Shown here in pieces: positions 1 through 10,890 of a stretch of DNA of 64,000 nucleotides. Positions within the stretch are counted from its first letter, which is position 1. Each line of letters begins with the position of its first letter. The position numbers and the translations under genes are program-made. The notes below the pieces were generated by a model. It was not told the origin of the DNA and did not search any database. It saw nothing but the letters and a program-made list of their open reading frames with translations. Source of the DNA: Penium margaritaceum (lineage: Eukaryota > Streptophyta > Zygnematophyceae > Desmidiales > Peniaceae); contig SZWC01001172.1 in NCBI GenBank assembly GCA_023375785.1, forward strand, positions 151,411 to 215,410, read 5' to 3'.

Positions 1-2190
1 TGTACTAGGCATGACGTTGCAGGTACAAGCAAGGTAAAAAACTGGTGGCTTGGCATGGCTATTGTGCGCAATGCCTTGACAAAGTTGGCATGTTCCACTG
101 ACCATGACCACAAAGTTTACCAAGTACCTTAAACAGCTATGACTCATAACACGAGTCAGCCAAGGTCACAGTGTCCAATTACAGTGCAGATGTACTAGGC
201 ATGATCTTGTAAATACAAACAAGGGTGAGTACGGGTGGCTCGGTGTGGCTATTGTGCGCAATGCCCTGACAAAGTTGGCATGTTCCACTGACCATGACCA
301 CAAATGTATCCAAGTGACTTTTACTTCTATTGATCATAACACAAGTCAGCCACGGTCATAGTGTCCAATGAAAGTGCAGATGTACTAGGCATGATCTTGC
401 AGGTACAAAAAAGGTAGAATATTGGTGTCTTGGCGTGGCTATTGTACGCAATGACTTGACAAAGTTGCCATGTGCCACTGACCATGACCACAAAGTTTAC
501 CAAGTGACTTTAACTTCTACGAATCGTAACACGAGTCAGCCACGGTCAGAGCACCCAATCACAGTGCACATCTAATATGCATGACCTTGCAGGTATATAC
601 AAGGTAAAAACCTGGTGGCTTGGCATGGCTATTGTGCGCAATGCCTTGACAACGTTGGCATGTGCCACTGATCATGACCACGACATTTACCAAGTGACGT
701 TAACTTGTACGAATCGGAACACGAGTCAGCCACTGTCAGAGTGTCCAATCAAAGTGCACGTCTATCATGTATGACCTTACTGGTATAAGAACGTAAAAAA
801 CCGGTGACTTGGCATGGCTATTGTGCGCAATGCCTTGACAAAGTTGGCATGTGCCACTGACCATGACCACAAAGTTTACCAGGTACATTAAACGGCTATA
901 AATTAAAACACGAGTCAGCCACAGTCAGAGTGTCCAGTCACAGTGCAGATATACTAGGCATGAACTCACAGGTTTAAACAAGGTAGAATACTGGTGGCTC
1001 GGTGTGGCTATTGTGTGCAATGCCTTGACAAAGTTGCCATGCGCCACTGACCATGACCACAAATGTATCCAAGTGACGTTTACGTCTATTGATCATAACA
1101 CGAGTCAGACACGGTCAGAGTGTCCAATCACAGTGCAGATGTATTAGGCATGATCTTACAGGTGCAAACAAGGTAAAACACCGGCGGCTTGGTGTGGCTA
1201 TTGTGCGCAATGCCTTGACAAAGTTCGCATGTGCCACTGACCACGACCACAAGGTTTACCAAGTGAATTGAACTTCTACGAATGGTAGCACAAGTCAGCC
1301 ACGGTCAGAGTGCCCAATCATAGTGCACATCTATTGTGCATGACCTTACAGGCATAAATAAGGTAAAAAACCGGTGGCTTGGCACGGCTTTTGTGCACAT
1401 TGCCTTGACAAAGTTGGCATGTGCCACTGACCATGACCACAAAGTTTACCAAGTACATTAAACGGCTATTAATTATGACACGAGTCAGCCACGGTCAGAG
1501 TGTCCAATCACAGTGCATATATACTGGGCATGACCTTGCAGGTATAAACAAGGTAGAATACTGGTGGCTCGGTGTGGGTATAGTGCGCAATGCCTGGACA
1601 AAGTTGGCATGTGCCACTGACCATGACCACAACTGTATCCAAGTGACTTTTACTTTTATTGATCATAACACGAGTCACCACGGTTAGAGTGTCCAATCAC
1701 AGTGCGGATGTACTAGGCATGATCTTGCAGGTACAAACAGGGTAGAATACTGGTGGCTCGTTGTGGCTATTGTGCGCAATGCCTTGACAAAGTGGGCATG
1801 TGCCACTAACCATGACCACAAAGTTTACCAACTACATTAAATGGCTATGAATCATAACACAAGTCAGCCACGGTCAGGGTGTCCAATCACTGTGCAGATA
1901 TACTCGGCATGACCTTGCAGGTATAAACAAGGTTGAATACTGTTGGCTCGGTGTGGCTATTGTGCGCAATGCCTCGACAAAGTTGGCATGTGCCACTGAC
2001 CATGAGCACGAAGTTTACCAAGTGACTTTGACTTCTACGCATCATAACACGAGTCAGCCACGGTCAGAGAACCCAATCACAGTTCAGATGTACTAGGCAT
2101 GACCTTACAGGTATAAACAAGGTAAAAAACTGGTGGCTTGACACGGCTATTGTGCGCAATGCCTTGACAAAGTTGGCATGTGCCACTGAC
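1..2190. repeat. 189-190 bp satellite array, left block
   Basis: About 11.5 tandem monomers. The landmark GTGCGCAATGCCTTGACAAA recurs near 64, 254, 443, 633 and 822, giving a period of 189-190 bp. The half of the monomer running from the landmark to the TTTACCAAGT stretch is well conserved, while the other half varies and defines several monomer types. The array stops abruptly inside a monomer at 2190, where a retroelement LTR begins. No gene is supported here; the short open frames simply follow the monomer length. Confidence 0.95.
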
Positions 2191-2915
2191 TGTTGGCACT
2201 AGTGGGTGTGGAGGCACCATGAAGGATACCTAGCTCTTGATGATGCACTCTACCAATGTTTGGGACAGCCAATGGACACCAATGGTGAAGAGTGTGGAGC
2301 ACAAGGATCACGGATGTGAGTGGGCAGAACACGTCGCATTCAGTAGAACTGAGTCGAAGCACGTTTTTGTTACTGAGCACAGTGAGATTACATCAGATCC
2401 TTATGGCATTTGATCTTAGCTTTCCAACGCATCCAAGCACTCCCACATCGGAGCAGTAGTGTCCCTGCTAGGGCCATCAAAGTAACCCTTGGTGGAGCCG
2501 CCCACCTTGCCTTGCACGCTAGGCAACGGGAGGCGCTTCAACGATGACCCGTCGAAGCGCCCTTCCTTGCCCAGAACTCAAGAAGAAGTTCATCCTGGTC
2601 AAGGAGAGTCCTCTGGTTGCTTCTTTTATGGCCCAGGTGCATTTGGAGCTCGTTGGAGTTGAACTCGGATCACCGGCGATGTATTATCCCGCCACCCATG
2701 GCGGGTACCAGATTCCACCCGCCCAACACCCGAATTTCGGGCCAGGCTAACTTTCTGAATACTCACTCAAATCGAGCAATTCGAAGCTCGATTTTGCATG
2801 GAACAATCCAAGGAATCCAAATCTAAAGTCTGATCAGGTGTTCGAAAACTCTCCGGTGGTCAAACCAGGGACCACAATCAACGGCACTCATGGCAAGGGG
2901 CACACCATGTCAACA
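2191..2915 (-). repeat. LTR of copia element A (3' LTR by orientation)
   Basis: A 725-bp segment starts exactly where the satellite stops. On the minus strand it begins TGTTGACATGG and ends GTGCCAACA, so it has the TG...CA ends and the short inverted terminus TGTTG/CAACA typical of LTRs. The five bases just outside on the left are CTGAC, a candidate target duplication whose partner is not visible because the other end of the element is not preserved here. Purine-rich sequence and RNase H follow directly on the inner side, which fixes it as the 3' LTR. Confidence 0.8.
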
Positions 2916-2930
2916 ATCTCCTCCTTGCAC
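2916..2930 (-). other. Polypurine tract of copia element A
   Basis: Minus-strand GTGCAAGGAGGAGAT directly abuts the TGTTG start of the LTR. This is the expected position and composition of a plus-strand primer tract in a copia element. Confidence 0.7.
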
Positions 2931-2968
2931 CGCAGCCTTGATACCCTGTCCTTGGGACCTGCAACATT

Positions 2969-3475
2969 TCAAACCTCACAGTGCATACCGAGCTCTATGT
3001 AGCTCGCGTCGTGCCTGTCCTTGGGCTGGGCCTTAGTCATGGCGTCGGCAAGCATGCGCTTAGTGCCACAATGCAGAATAGCCGGGTCTCCCTTCACCAC
3101 CAAGTCCCGCGCGTAGTGATGCCGGATCTCGATGTGCTTGGTCCTCCTGTTCAGCACTGGGTTCTGGGTCAGGCTGATGACACTCATGTTGTCCACATCG
3201 AGTACCACCAGCTTCTTTTGCGGCACGTCGATCTCCTTTAACAGCCGCCACAGCCACGCCGCCTCCTTTGTGGCTTCCGCGAGTGCGATGTACTCCGCTT
3301 CGGTGCGAGACAGCGCCACGCAGTCCTGCTTTCTGCTTACCCATGAAACTGCTGCACCACCAAGCACAAACACGTACCCCGACGTTGATTCTCTGTCATC
3401 CACGTCACCAGCCCAGTCGGCATCGGAGTAGCCGACCAACTCAAGGGAGTCGTCACGCGCTCCCCCTCCAAACAC
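2969..3475 (-). pseudogene. Ty1/copia RNase H domain (fossil)
   Basis: A 168-residue open stretch on the minus strand with the usual copia RNase H landmarks in order: YSDADWAGD near residue 17, [24 protein letters not shown] near residue 58, [16 protein letters not shown] around residue 110-130, and LADAMTK near the end. In the family this domain removes the RNA strand during reverse transcription inside the particle. It lies beside the LTR and purine tract, as expected for the last domain of a copia polyprotein. The frame is a piece of a broken element and is not an independent gene. Confidence 0.85.
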
Positions 3476-3529
3476 GAGTCGCGATTGTTTTGTCGCCTTG
3501 AGTTAGCGGATGACCCGCTTCACCTCTTG

Positions 3530-4584
3530 TCAATACAGCGGCCCCGGGTCAGCAACAAACCGGCTCACTTTGCCCTCCGCAAAGGCCAGGTCGGGCCGCG
3601 TCGCTACCATGGCGTACATGATGCTCCCCACTACAGACTGGTATGGTACACCTGCCATCTCCTCCTTCTCCTCGTCCGTGCTCGGTCCCATGCTCGAGCT
3701 CAGCTCACATGTGGTGGTCATGGGTGTGCCGATGGGGTTGCACTCCTCCATGATTTAGCAACGGAGCACTTCTTGCACGTACTTTGCCTGTCCCATCTCG
3801 AGCGTGCGTGCCTTGCGGTCCCTCTTGATGGCGACGCCGAGGTAGTACCCGAGCTCGCCCATGTCGGTCATTTTGAACCGACCGCCCAGCTGCCGCTTCA
3901 AGTTCACCAACTCCTTCATGTCCGACAACACGAGGATGAGATCATCAACATAAAGTACCACAATCTGGTGCAACCCCGTCTTCTTCCGCACGTACACGCT
4001 GTGATCCGCATCGCAGCGCTTGAAGCCAAGCTCGGCCATGAAGCCGTCCATTTTCAGGCACCACATGAGTGGCGCTCGCTTCAGCCCGTAGAGCGTATTG
4101 CGAAGCCGGCACACCTTCTCGGCACCTCCATGTAGACCTCCTTGTCCAGGTCACCGTTGAGAAATGCGGTTTTCACGTCCATTTGGTGGACTTCGTAGTC
4201 GCGCGCTGCCGCCACGGAGAGGATGGAGCGGATGGAGGCAAACTTTGCCACTGGTGCAAAGGTTTTATCGTAGTGTTCACCCTTTCGCTGGGCGTATCCC
4301 TTCGCCACCAGCCGCGCCTTGTACCGCTCCACCTTCCCCTCCTTGATGAGCTTCTTCTTGAAGATCCACTTGGAGCCGACGACTTTCTCGCCCTCCGGCC
4401 TGTCGACCAGCTCCCAAGTTCCATTCTCCTCGTGGGAGGCGAGCTCAGATTTTATTGCTCCCTCCCACTCAGCCCCATCCTTCTGCTGCAATGCCTCCTT
4501 GACGGTTTTGGGCTCCTCTTGTGTAAAGAACGCTCGAGAAAACCCGATCCAGATGCCCTCCGTGGCATCGTACCTCTTTGCCAC
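3530..4584 (-). pseudogene. Ty1/copia reverse transcriptase region (fossil)
   Basis: Minus-strand pieces in this interval carry the copia RT signature. The part at 4081-4584 has the entry region with GTWELVDRP, KWIFKKK, RYKARLVAKGY and DVKTAFLNGDL. The part at 3755-4114 has LYGLKRAP and the catalytic VLYVDDLIL, and ends in a Leu/Met-rich thumb. The part at 3530-3751 has the connection motif GVPYQSVVGSIMYAMVATRPD that leads to RNase H. The order and spacing match the family. The region is broken in a few places and is treated as a fossil. Confidence 0.85.
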
Positions 4585-4836
4585 CCTCCTTGCACGTCCG
4601 CTTCTTTGAGGATGCTGCTGTTGAGGCTGCTGCTGCTGCTGCTGCTACCCCCTCACGACGCCGCTCACGTTGGTAGCCTACTCCCCCTCTCTCGGGGACC
4701 GTGAAGACGCGGGCTCACTCCCCGCCTCCTTGTTCAGCTCCACTGCTGTCTGTTCCTCAGACTCATTGTCTGACTCAGCTGAACGCACATCAGCCGCTCC
4801 TCCATCCCCTGCATGGTTCCCGCCGGTTGGAGCCGC

Positions 4837-5377
4837 TCAGACGTCACCCTCTTTTGCGTCCTCTGGCGTCTCCCCCTCGAGGAGTGGCAGCCACTCCCCA
4901 CGCTTGGAAAGACCTGCGTCCTTGTCCGTCCAACGACTATCCTCGTCGAACGTGACATCGTGACTCTTCACGATCTGCTGCCTCCGCGGGTCGAAGAGCC
5001 GGTACACCTTGCTCCCACTCTCGTACCCGACGAAGATGCACCGGTGAGTCCGCGGGTCCAGCTTGCCCCGCCCCTCCCGTGCCTTCACAACAGCATGTGC
5101 AACGCAGCCAAATGTATGGAGGTGAGTCACAGTTGGCTTCCTCCTGCTCCATACCACTTGTGGCGTCTTCCACACCCTGGAATCCGCATCTTTCAGCGGC
5201 TTCATCGGTGTCAGGTTCATGATGTATGCCGCTGTCCGTGCCTCCTCCTCCCAGTACTTTTACGCGAGGCCGGCATCGCTCAACATAGACCGGAACATGT
5301 TTAGGATGGTGCAGTTTGCCCTCTCGGTGACGCCGTTCTGCTGCAGAGAATGTGGCATAGTTTTCTACCAGGCGATC
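4837..5377 (-). pseudogene. Ty1/copia integrase, C-terminal part (fossil)
   Basis: The minus-strand frame around 4837-5220 reads AAYIMN-like sequence just upstream, then PTVTHLHTFGCVAHAVV, KLDPRTHRCIFVGYE, KVYRLFDP and SHDVTFDE. This is the conserved end of copia integrase, just after the catalytic core and before the RT linker. At 5377 it is interrupted by the LTR of element B immediately after the bases CGATC. A second, diverged copy of this stretch (about 96% alike by eye) lies at 9121-9513. Confidence 0.8.
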
Positions 5378-5965
5378 TGTTGAAAATCATCGACTCCGAC
5401 AAGAGTTTTTCTGACTTATCAATAACGGTTCAGGTCCGAGACCAAACCACCTTGACCCAACGGCCCTCGGTCAGACTAACCGTTGAGCCCAACATGTCAA
5501 GCCATCCCCTAATAACGTGACATCTGTCACCCGCGTCCGGCTAGCGCAAAGAAGCCGTTGCTCTGCTTGTTTGTCCTGTCCTGTCCTTTTATGACTGAGG
5601 ATGTTCATTCCCTCGAGTTAACCAGAACAGTTCTGCTCATCTTGTTCCCCTTTGGTTCTGCGGCTTCGCCGTCGTGTCTTTGCTCTGCTCATCCCTCGCA
5701 TTTTCTGTCTTCGTCAACTCTCAACGCTTCGCTCTGTCACTCTCGCTCCTTCGCTCAGCTCTCATACTCCGCCAAGCGTCGATCCCCTCGTCAGCACTCT
5801 CTCTCACATCAACCTGTCTACCTCAACTACCTCGCGTCTCAGCCTCTATCAGCTCCCGCGACTAACTCCTCAGACCGCTCTTGCTTACGCTGATGTACAT
5901 GTGCATGTTTCGATGCTTCTGCCTGCTTCTGTTGCCGCTATTCTCATGTATACATTCTTCTGACA
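5378..5965 (+). repeat. Element B 5' LTR
   Basis: 588 bp, starting TGTTGAAAATCAT and ending CATTCTTCTGACA, with TG...CA termini. It is followed at once by the primer site. It is closely related to the copies at 8378-8965 and 9514-10101, which have exactly the same length. Confidence 0.9.
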
Positions 5966-5983
5966 TGGTATCAGAGCATCAGG
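5966..5983 (+). other. Primer binding site, initiator Met tRNA type
   Basis: TGGTATCAGAGCATCAGG begins directly after the LTR. TGGTATCAGAGC is the well-known complement of the 3' end of plant initiator methionine tRNA used by many copia elements. Confidence 0.9.
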
Positions 5984-6469
5984 TAATATCACCTGGTGCC
6001 TTGGAGCTGCGTCATCACTCTGCCGCCATCTCTTCTCCAACACTTGTGCTCACATTCATCTATCACTTCTACCGTCACCCCGCGCCTCTTCGCTTTGTCC
6101 GCAGCTGATATCAGCAGCCTCGCCTGACAAGTTCTCCACGCTGAAGAAACGCCTTGTCATCCCAAGAAAGCCCTGCGCCCATTTCCGCGCCCGTGGCCAA
6201 CTACCAGTGACTTGTCGCCCACATCAGCTGCAAGCAACTCTCAAGCCGCCATCTGCCGTCAACCACCAAGAAGCTTCCTGCCGTCCGCCATCTGCTACCC
6301 CTCATCACATCTGCCTCCGCAAGCATCTCCTCCTCTTTAATCATACCTTATGAGCCTCATCTTTCCCTCCTCGCCGTCATCCTCTGCCCGCCCTCGTTCA
6401 TCATCTTGAGCCGCCCTCTCGCATCGCCGACTTGTCTCGTCAACAGCTACAGCCAAAACTACCGCCGTC

Positions 6470-6690
6470 AGGATATCGGACACCACCAGTCTTCCTGCTC
6501 CACTTCCGAGCCAGCTGGGGAACAAGCTGTCACTCTCCTGACATCAGCGGTCCAGTGGATCTGCCCGCTGCCTGACTCCCTCTACCGCAACCAACTTCTT
6601 CCAGCTGACAGGACATTGGACACCACCAGTCTTCCTGCTCCCACTTCCGAGCCAACTGGGGGAACAAGCCGTCACTCTCCTAAACGTTAA
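6470..6690 (+). repeat. Tandem duplication in the leader of element B
   Basis: A segment of about 130 bp with the core GACACCACCAGTCTTCCTGC occurs near 6479 and again near 6617, each time followed by a related ACTTCCGAGCCA...GGGGAACAAGC stretch. It lies in the non-coding leader between primer site and gag. Confidence 0.75.
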
Positions 6691-6948
6691 AAGAAGTAGT
6701 TGTGTCACTCTGCCTTCCTACCGCATTGTCTTCCATCTCCGCTCTCTCCGCTCGCGTCTCTCCCTGTCTCCCGCCTCCTTTATCAGCACCAGCCTTCGGC
6801 CTTCATCTTCGCTCGTCTCCGTCATTCCTCCTCCTCCTCGCTCCAGTTTCATCTACTTCATCAGGCACTCGTTCCTGCCTCATCTCTGCTTCACCATCAT
6901 CAGCATTATTCACCTTCCATTCATCATCCGCATCAGCATCGCTTTATC

Positions 6949-7410
6949 GCGCACGAGGTTCTGCCCCTGCGCCCACTCATCAATCAATCGCTTCCTCTGC
7001 TTCTGCATCGTCTTCAGTTCGGCACAAGGATCCGCCCGGTCGCATCGCCCTTTTCCGCGACGACCTGCACCCACGCAGAAACTTCCTTCAAGCGCACGCG
7101 GCTTGCCCCTGCACCCACTCCATCATCCATCAATCCTCCGCCATCATCCGCTTCCGCTCCGCTTGGCACAAGGTTCCGCCCGGTCGCATCGCCCATTGCG
7201 CAATGACCTGCGCCCATGCCAAAAACATCCGTCGCGCACGAGGTTTGTCCCTGCGCCCACTCCATCATCAATTACTACTCCATCAGTATCATTCTCTGCT
7301 CGGCACACGGATTTTCCCGGTCGCATCGCCTGCTCCGCGACAACCTGCGCCTACGTCGAAATTCCCCAAGCGCACGAGGTTACATCCCTGCGCCCATTCA
7401 ACTACTCCTC
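6949..7410 (+). repeat. ~140 bp minisatellite in the leader of element B
   Basis: About 3.3 imperfect copies of a 139-144 bp unit. The landmark GCGCACGAGGTT...CCCTGCGCCCACTC recurs near 6949, 7093, 7232 and 7371, each followed by a GGCACA...CCGGTCGCATCGCC block. The stretch is rich in C, T and CAT-type triplets and I see no protein in it. Confidence 0.75.
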
Positions 7411-7526
7411 GTCCCTGCTGCTAACTGCTCTCGTGCTGATCTGATCACCACTCTCGGCATAACCTCTCATTCTTCAATTGTGGTCCGCCGCTTCAACTGC
7501 CATTGCCCTTCTCCTCCATCTAGCAT

Positions 7527-8355
7527 GGCGAACCCTTGGGATGGCTGCCCCATTCTTGAAGAAGATGGAAGCAACATCTACAGCTGGTTACATAATGTGC
7601 TGACCTTGACCAGCACCATCTTTATCAATGAGTATCGTGTTTCCGACTTCCTTCTCAGGGCCTACGAGCATTAGCGTGCGCCTCAACATCCTCCACATCT
7701 CTACCATGCAACCTTCCTTCTGATATGGGGACATCTCTTCAACCTCGTGGATATGTCATTCCATCACCTACGCATCAATGCAAGGAATGGACCAAAACTC
7801 CGGTTCAGCCTGCAGCAGGAAGCATGGAAACAGCGATGGATCACTCTCTCCTGCCGAGACAATCCCATCATTCCAACTCTGCCTAAGGACCCCAACTCCA
7901 GATCCTTCCTCAAAATTGATCTGGTACCAGCAGAGGAAGAAGAGGAAGAAGAAGAGGAACCAGTGGAAGAAGGGTCCCCAGTACCTGCCCCTATCTCTGC
8001 CGTAGTGGGACAAGGACAAGCTGCCAAAATCATCTACAAGGAAGTGAGCATTATCCAAAAATGGCAAACTCAAATCTACAACCTTCTCTACCTAGAGCTC
8101 GTTGGTGGATTTGCAACTACCAATACCCTCCTTGGAAGATCCAAGTATCTTGGCAAGCGCTGCTCCCCAGCTGAGATGACCAGAAAGCAGGATAGCCTTG
8201 ACTACGGTCTCCGTGCATGGCTGCGACACTTCATGACCAGAGACATACACTATATGGTGGCAGCTCATCCGAATGATCAGCACGCCATGTGGAAGGGTCT
8301 TCTTGAACACTGCAATGGTCAACTCCCAGAAGATTGGGAAAAATACTGCCACTAA
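7527..8355 (+). pseudogene. Gag-like region of element B (fossil)
   Basis: The first part, from the ATG at 7527, reads MANPWDGCPILEEDG followed by SNIYSWLHNVL, which resembles the DG(S/T)NYxxW start of copia Gag proteins. The second open part, 7747-8355, has an acidic run around residues 60-75, then a helical stretch including KWQTQIYNLLYLELVGGF and HAMWKGLLEHCNGQLP, compatible with the UBN2/Gag-like helical domain of copia elements. In the family, Gag forms the particle shell. No zinc knuckle or protease is apparent. The region is broken. The assignment rests on the start motif and position, so it is moderately sure. Confidence 0.55.
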
Positions 8356-8366
8356 CTCTTGTCGCA

Positions 8367-8377
8367 CTCAGGGGGTC
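8367..8377 (+). other. Candidate polypurine tract of element B
   Basis: CTCAGGGGGTC sits directly before the TGTTGG start of the 3' LTR. It is short and not purely purine, but in the right place. Confidence 0.45.
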
Positions 8378-8965
8378 TGTTGGAAATCATCAACTCTGAC
8401 AATAGTTATTCCGACTTCTCAATAACGGTTCAGGTCCGAGATTGAACCACCTTCACCCAACGGCCCTCGGTCAGACTAACCGTTGAGCCCAACATGTCAA
8501 GCCATCCCTTACTAACGTGACATCTGACACCCGCGTCCGGCTAGCGCAAAGAAGACGTTGCTCTGCTTGTTTGTCCTATCCTGTCCTTTTATGAATGAGG
8601 ACGTTCATTCCCTTGAGTTAACCAGAATAGTTCTGCTCATCTTGTTCCCCTTTGGTCCCGCGGCTTCACCGCCGTGTCTTTGCTCTGCTCATCCCTCGCA
8701 CTTTCTGTCTTTGCCAACTCTCAACGCTTCGCTCTGTCACTCTCGCTCCTTCGCTCAGCTCTCATACTCCGCCAGGCGTCGCTTCCCTCGTCAGCACTCT
8801 CTCTCACATCAACCTGTCTACCTCAACTACCTCGCGTCTCAGCCTCTATCAGCTCCCGCGACTAACTCCTCGGACCGCTCTTGCTTACGCTGACGTACAT
8901 GTGCATGTTCCGATGCTTCTGCCTGCTTCTGTTGCCGCTGCTATTGTGTCTACATTCTTCTGACA
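8378..8965 (+). repeat. Element B 3' LTR, followed by extra element B interior
   Basis: 588 bp, TGTTGGAAATCAT to CATTCTTCTGACA. It differs from the 5' LTR at about 5-7% of positions by eye. It is followed by a second primer site at 8966 instead of by flanking copia sequence, showing that the original right boundary has been replaced. Confidence 0.85.
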
Positions 8966-9120
8966 TGGTATCAGAGCATCAGGTAACATCACCTGGTGCC
9001 TTGGAACTGCGTCATCACTCTGCTGCCATCTCTTCTCCAACACTTCTGCTCACATTCATCTATCACCGCTACCGTCACCCCGCGCCTCTTTGCTTCGTCC
9101 GCAGCTGACATCAGCAGCCT
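8966..9120 (+). repeat. Truncated second copy of the element B interior
   Basis: About 155 bp that match 5966-6120, beginning with the primer site TGGTATCAGAGCATCAGG and ending near CAGCAGCCT, where the sequence switches to copia A integrase. The switch has a few bases of shared sequence (GCCT) with the copia side, as seen at end-joining or template-switch junctions. Confidence 0.8.
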
Positions 9121-9513
9121 TTGCGGGTCGAAGAGCCGGTACACCTTGCTCCCACTCTCGTACCTGACGAAGATGCACCGGTGTGTCCGCGGGTCCAGCT
9201 TGCCCCGCCCCTCCCGTGCCTTCACAACAGCATGTGCAACGCAGCGAAATATACGGAGGTGAGCCATAGTTGGCTTCCCCCTACTCCATACCACTTGTGG
9301 CGTCTTCCACACCCTGGATTCTGCATCTTTCAGTGGCTTCGTCGGTGTTAGGTTCATGATGTATGCCGCTGTCCGTGCCTCCTCCTCCCAGTACTTTTAC
9401 GCGAGGCCGGAATCGCTCAACATAGACCGGAACATGTTTAGGATGGTGCAGTTCGCCCTCTCGCTGACGCCGTTCTGCTACGAGAATGTGGCGTAGTTTT
9501 CTATCAGGCGATC
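9121..9513 (-). pseudogene. Second, diverged copy of the copia A integrase segment
   Basis: It matches 4986-5377 with roughly 4% differences by eye and ends at the same CGATC insertion site. On the minus strand it carries the same integrase landmarks (NLTPTKPLKDA, KLDPRTHRCIFV, KVYRLFDP). The level of difference suggests a real, old duplication more than a sequencing duplicate, although two haplotypes joined in assembly cannot be excluded. Confidence 0.8.
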
Positions 9514-10101
9514 TGCTGGAAATCATCGACTCCGACAAGAGTTGTTCTGACTTCTCAATAACGGTTCAGGTCCGAGACCAAACCACCTTGACCCAACGGC
9601 CCTCGGTCAGACTAACCATTGAGCCCAACATGTCAAGCCATCCCCTAATAACGTGACATCTGTCACCCGCGTCCGGCTAGCGCAAAGAAGCCGTTGCTCT
9701 GCTTGTTTGTCCTGTTCTGTCCTTTTATGACCAAGGATGTTCATTCCCTTGAGTTAACCAGAGCAGTTCTGCTCATCCTGTTCCCCTTTGGTTCCCCGGC
9801 TTCGCCGCCGTGTCTTCGCTTTGCTCATCCCTCACACTTTCTGTCTTCGCCAACTCTCAACACTTCGCTCCGTCACTCTCGCTCCTTCGCTCAGCTCTCA
9901 TACTCCGCCAGGCGTTGCTCCCCTCGCCAGCACTCTATCTCACATCAACCTATCTACGTCAACTACCTCGCGTCTCTGCCTCCATCAGCTCCCGCGACTA
10001 ACTCCTCGGACCGCTCTTACTTACGCTGACGTACATGTGCATGTTCCGATGCTTCTGCCTGCTTTTGCTACCGCTGTTCTCGTGTCTGCATTCTTCTGAC
10101 A
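9514..10101 (+). mobile_element. Solo LTR of the element B family with 5-bp target duplication
   Basis: 588 bp, TGCTGGAAATCAT to CATTCTTCTGACA. CGATC lies immediately before it (9509-9513) and again immediately after it (10102-10106), and the flanks on both sides are copia integrase. This is the classic product of recombination between the two LTRs of an inserted element. The target is the same CGATC that precedes the full element at 5373-5377, so both copies descend from a single insertion that was later duplicated. Confidence 0.9.
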
Positions 10102-10320
10102 CGATCGCCTTGCTCTTCATCCATGCCGAGCAGCCCTCGTACTCGTCGCCATTATCGCTCTGAAATGCTTTCACCTTAAACTCTGTTTGCCGCTTCACTG
10201 CTGCCACAAACTCCTCCATGCATGAGAGCACACCACTCTTCTTCTTGATGTTGTAGATGTAGAGTTTGCGGCTGTGGTCGTCGATGAAGGTGACGAAGTT
10301 TTCAGAAGATTGTTTGGAAC
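10102..10320 (-). pseudogene. Ty1/copia integrase catalytic core fragment (fossil)
   Basis: The minus strand reads SENFVTFIDDHSRKLYIYNI, then a helical stretch and FKVKAFQSDNGDEYEG. These are the integrase core segments around the first two acidic catalytic residues (FIDDHSR and SDNGxEY). The sequence leaves recognisable copia protein near 10320, where unrelated GC-rich repeat sequence begins. Confidence 0.8.
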
Positions 10321-10539
10321 AATACCTGTGAAGTGGGTACGGCCCGGGATGCGGGCGAGCCGTGAGGTGAGCCACAGCGCTCGAGGCGCGGGCTGGACCT
10401 GTTGGGATTGCCGCAGTACCACAGGACGAGCATAATGAGTCACGAGAAGATGAATGTATGCGTGGGCGCGGTGCTCAAGCATGAGCGCTGAGGATTGATC
10501 AGATGCGGCAATTAGAAAGATGAACGGGTTGAGAATGAG

Positions 10540-10890
10540 TGGAGGCAGTGCCGAGGCGTGGGCCGAAAGGCCTCAGCGCTGAGGCACGAGCCTTAACTGT
10601 TGATGGTGATGACCACAGTACTTCGGTGTGGGCAGCCAGCGGGGCAAGCCACAGCTACCGAGGACGGGCCTGCATGAAGATTAGGGGAGTGAGCGTAAGC
10701 AAACGAGCGGAGGCCACAGCCAAGAGAGGCGGGCACAAGACAAGCGATGAATGAACTGAGGGCGCCATAGCTTGCAGGCGGGCAGCCAAACGATGAGGAA
10801 CGGAAGGAAGTGCCATAGCCAAGAGGCGGGCAGCCAAGCGATGAGAAGCAAGAAGACTGCGCCACAGCCCGAAGGCGGGCAGCGAGATGA
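10540..10890. repeat. ~50-56 bp degenerate minisatellite
   Basis: Imperfect repeats sharing GCCATAGC or GCCACAGC, then GGCGGGCAGCCAA and CGATGAG, recur near 10767, 10813 and 10861, with more degenerate relatives upstream. They produce low-complexity open frames on the minus strand that I do not regard as genes. Confidence 0.6.

Larger units (their letters stand above)
5378..8965 (+). mobile_element. Gag-only LTR element B (non-autonomous, copia-like), inserted in copia A
   Basis: Two direct 588-bp LTRs (5378-5965 and 8378-8965) bound a 2.4-kb interior on the plus strand. The interior starts with an initiator-tRNA primer site, continues with a long pyrimidine-rich leader holding tandem repeats, and ends with a gag-like region and a short G-rich tract. 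No RT, RNase H or integrase is visible between the LTRs, so it would have depended on a partner for movement. The left target base set CGATC precedes it at 5373-5377. On the right the LTR runs on into more of its own interior instead of the matching target site, so this locus was rearranged after insertion. LTR divergence is about 5-7% by eye, suggesting an old insertion. Confidence 0.8.
2191..10320 (-). mobile_element. Ty1/copia element A, fossil, nested and rearranged
   Basis: A Ty1/copia-type retrotransposon lies on the minus strand inside the 190-bp satellite. Seen left to right on the plus strand are a 725-bp LTR, a purine tract (minus strand), RNase H, RT, a Gln-rich linker around 4600-4700, and integrase. 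The integrase is interrupted at a CGATC site by LTR element B, and a diverged second copy of part of it lies at 9121-9513. The integrase-RT-RNase H order read on the minus strand is diagnostic of copia. Only one own LTR is visible and the opposite end is replaced by other repeat sequence near 10320. The coding region is clearly broken in roughly half a dozen places or more. It looks old; with only one LTR the age cannot be estimated from LTR divergence. Confidence 0.85.

Noticed and set aside
10540-10890. Cys/Ser/Pro-rich minus-strand frames with repeated GCPPxxYG-like units
   Set aside because: They are translations of a degenerate 50-56 bp minisatellite and have no supporting context.
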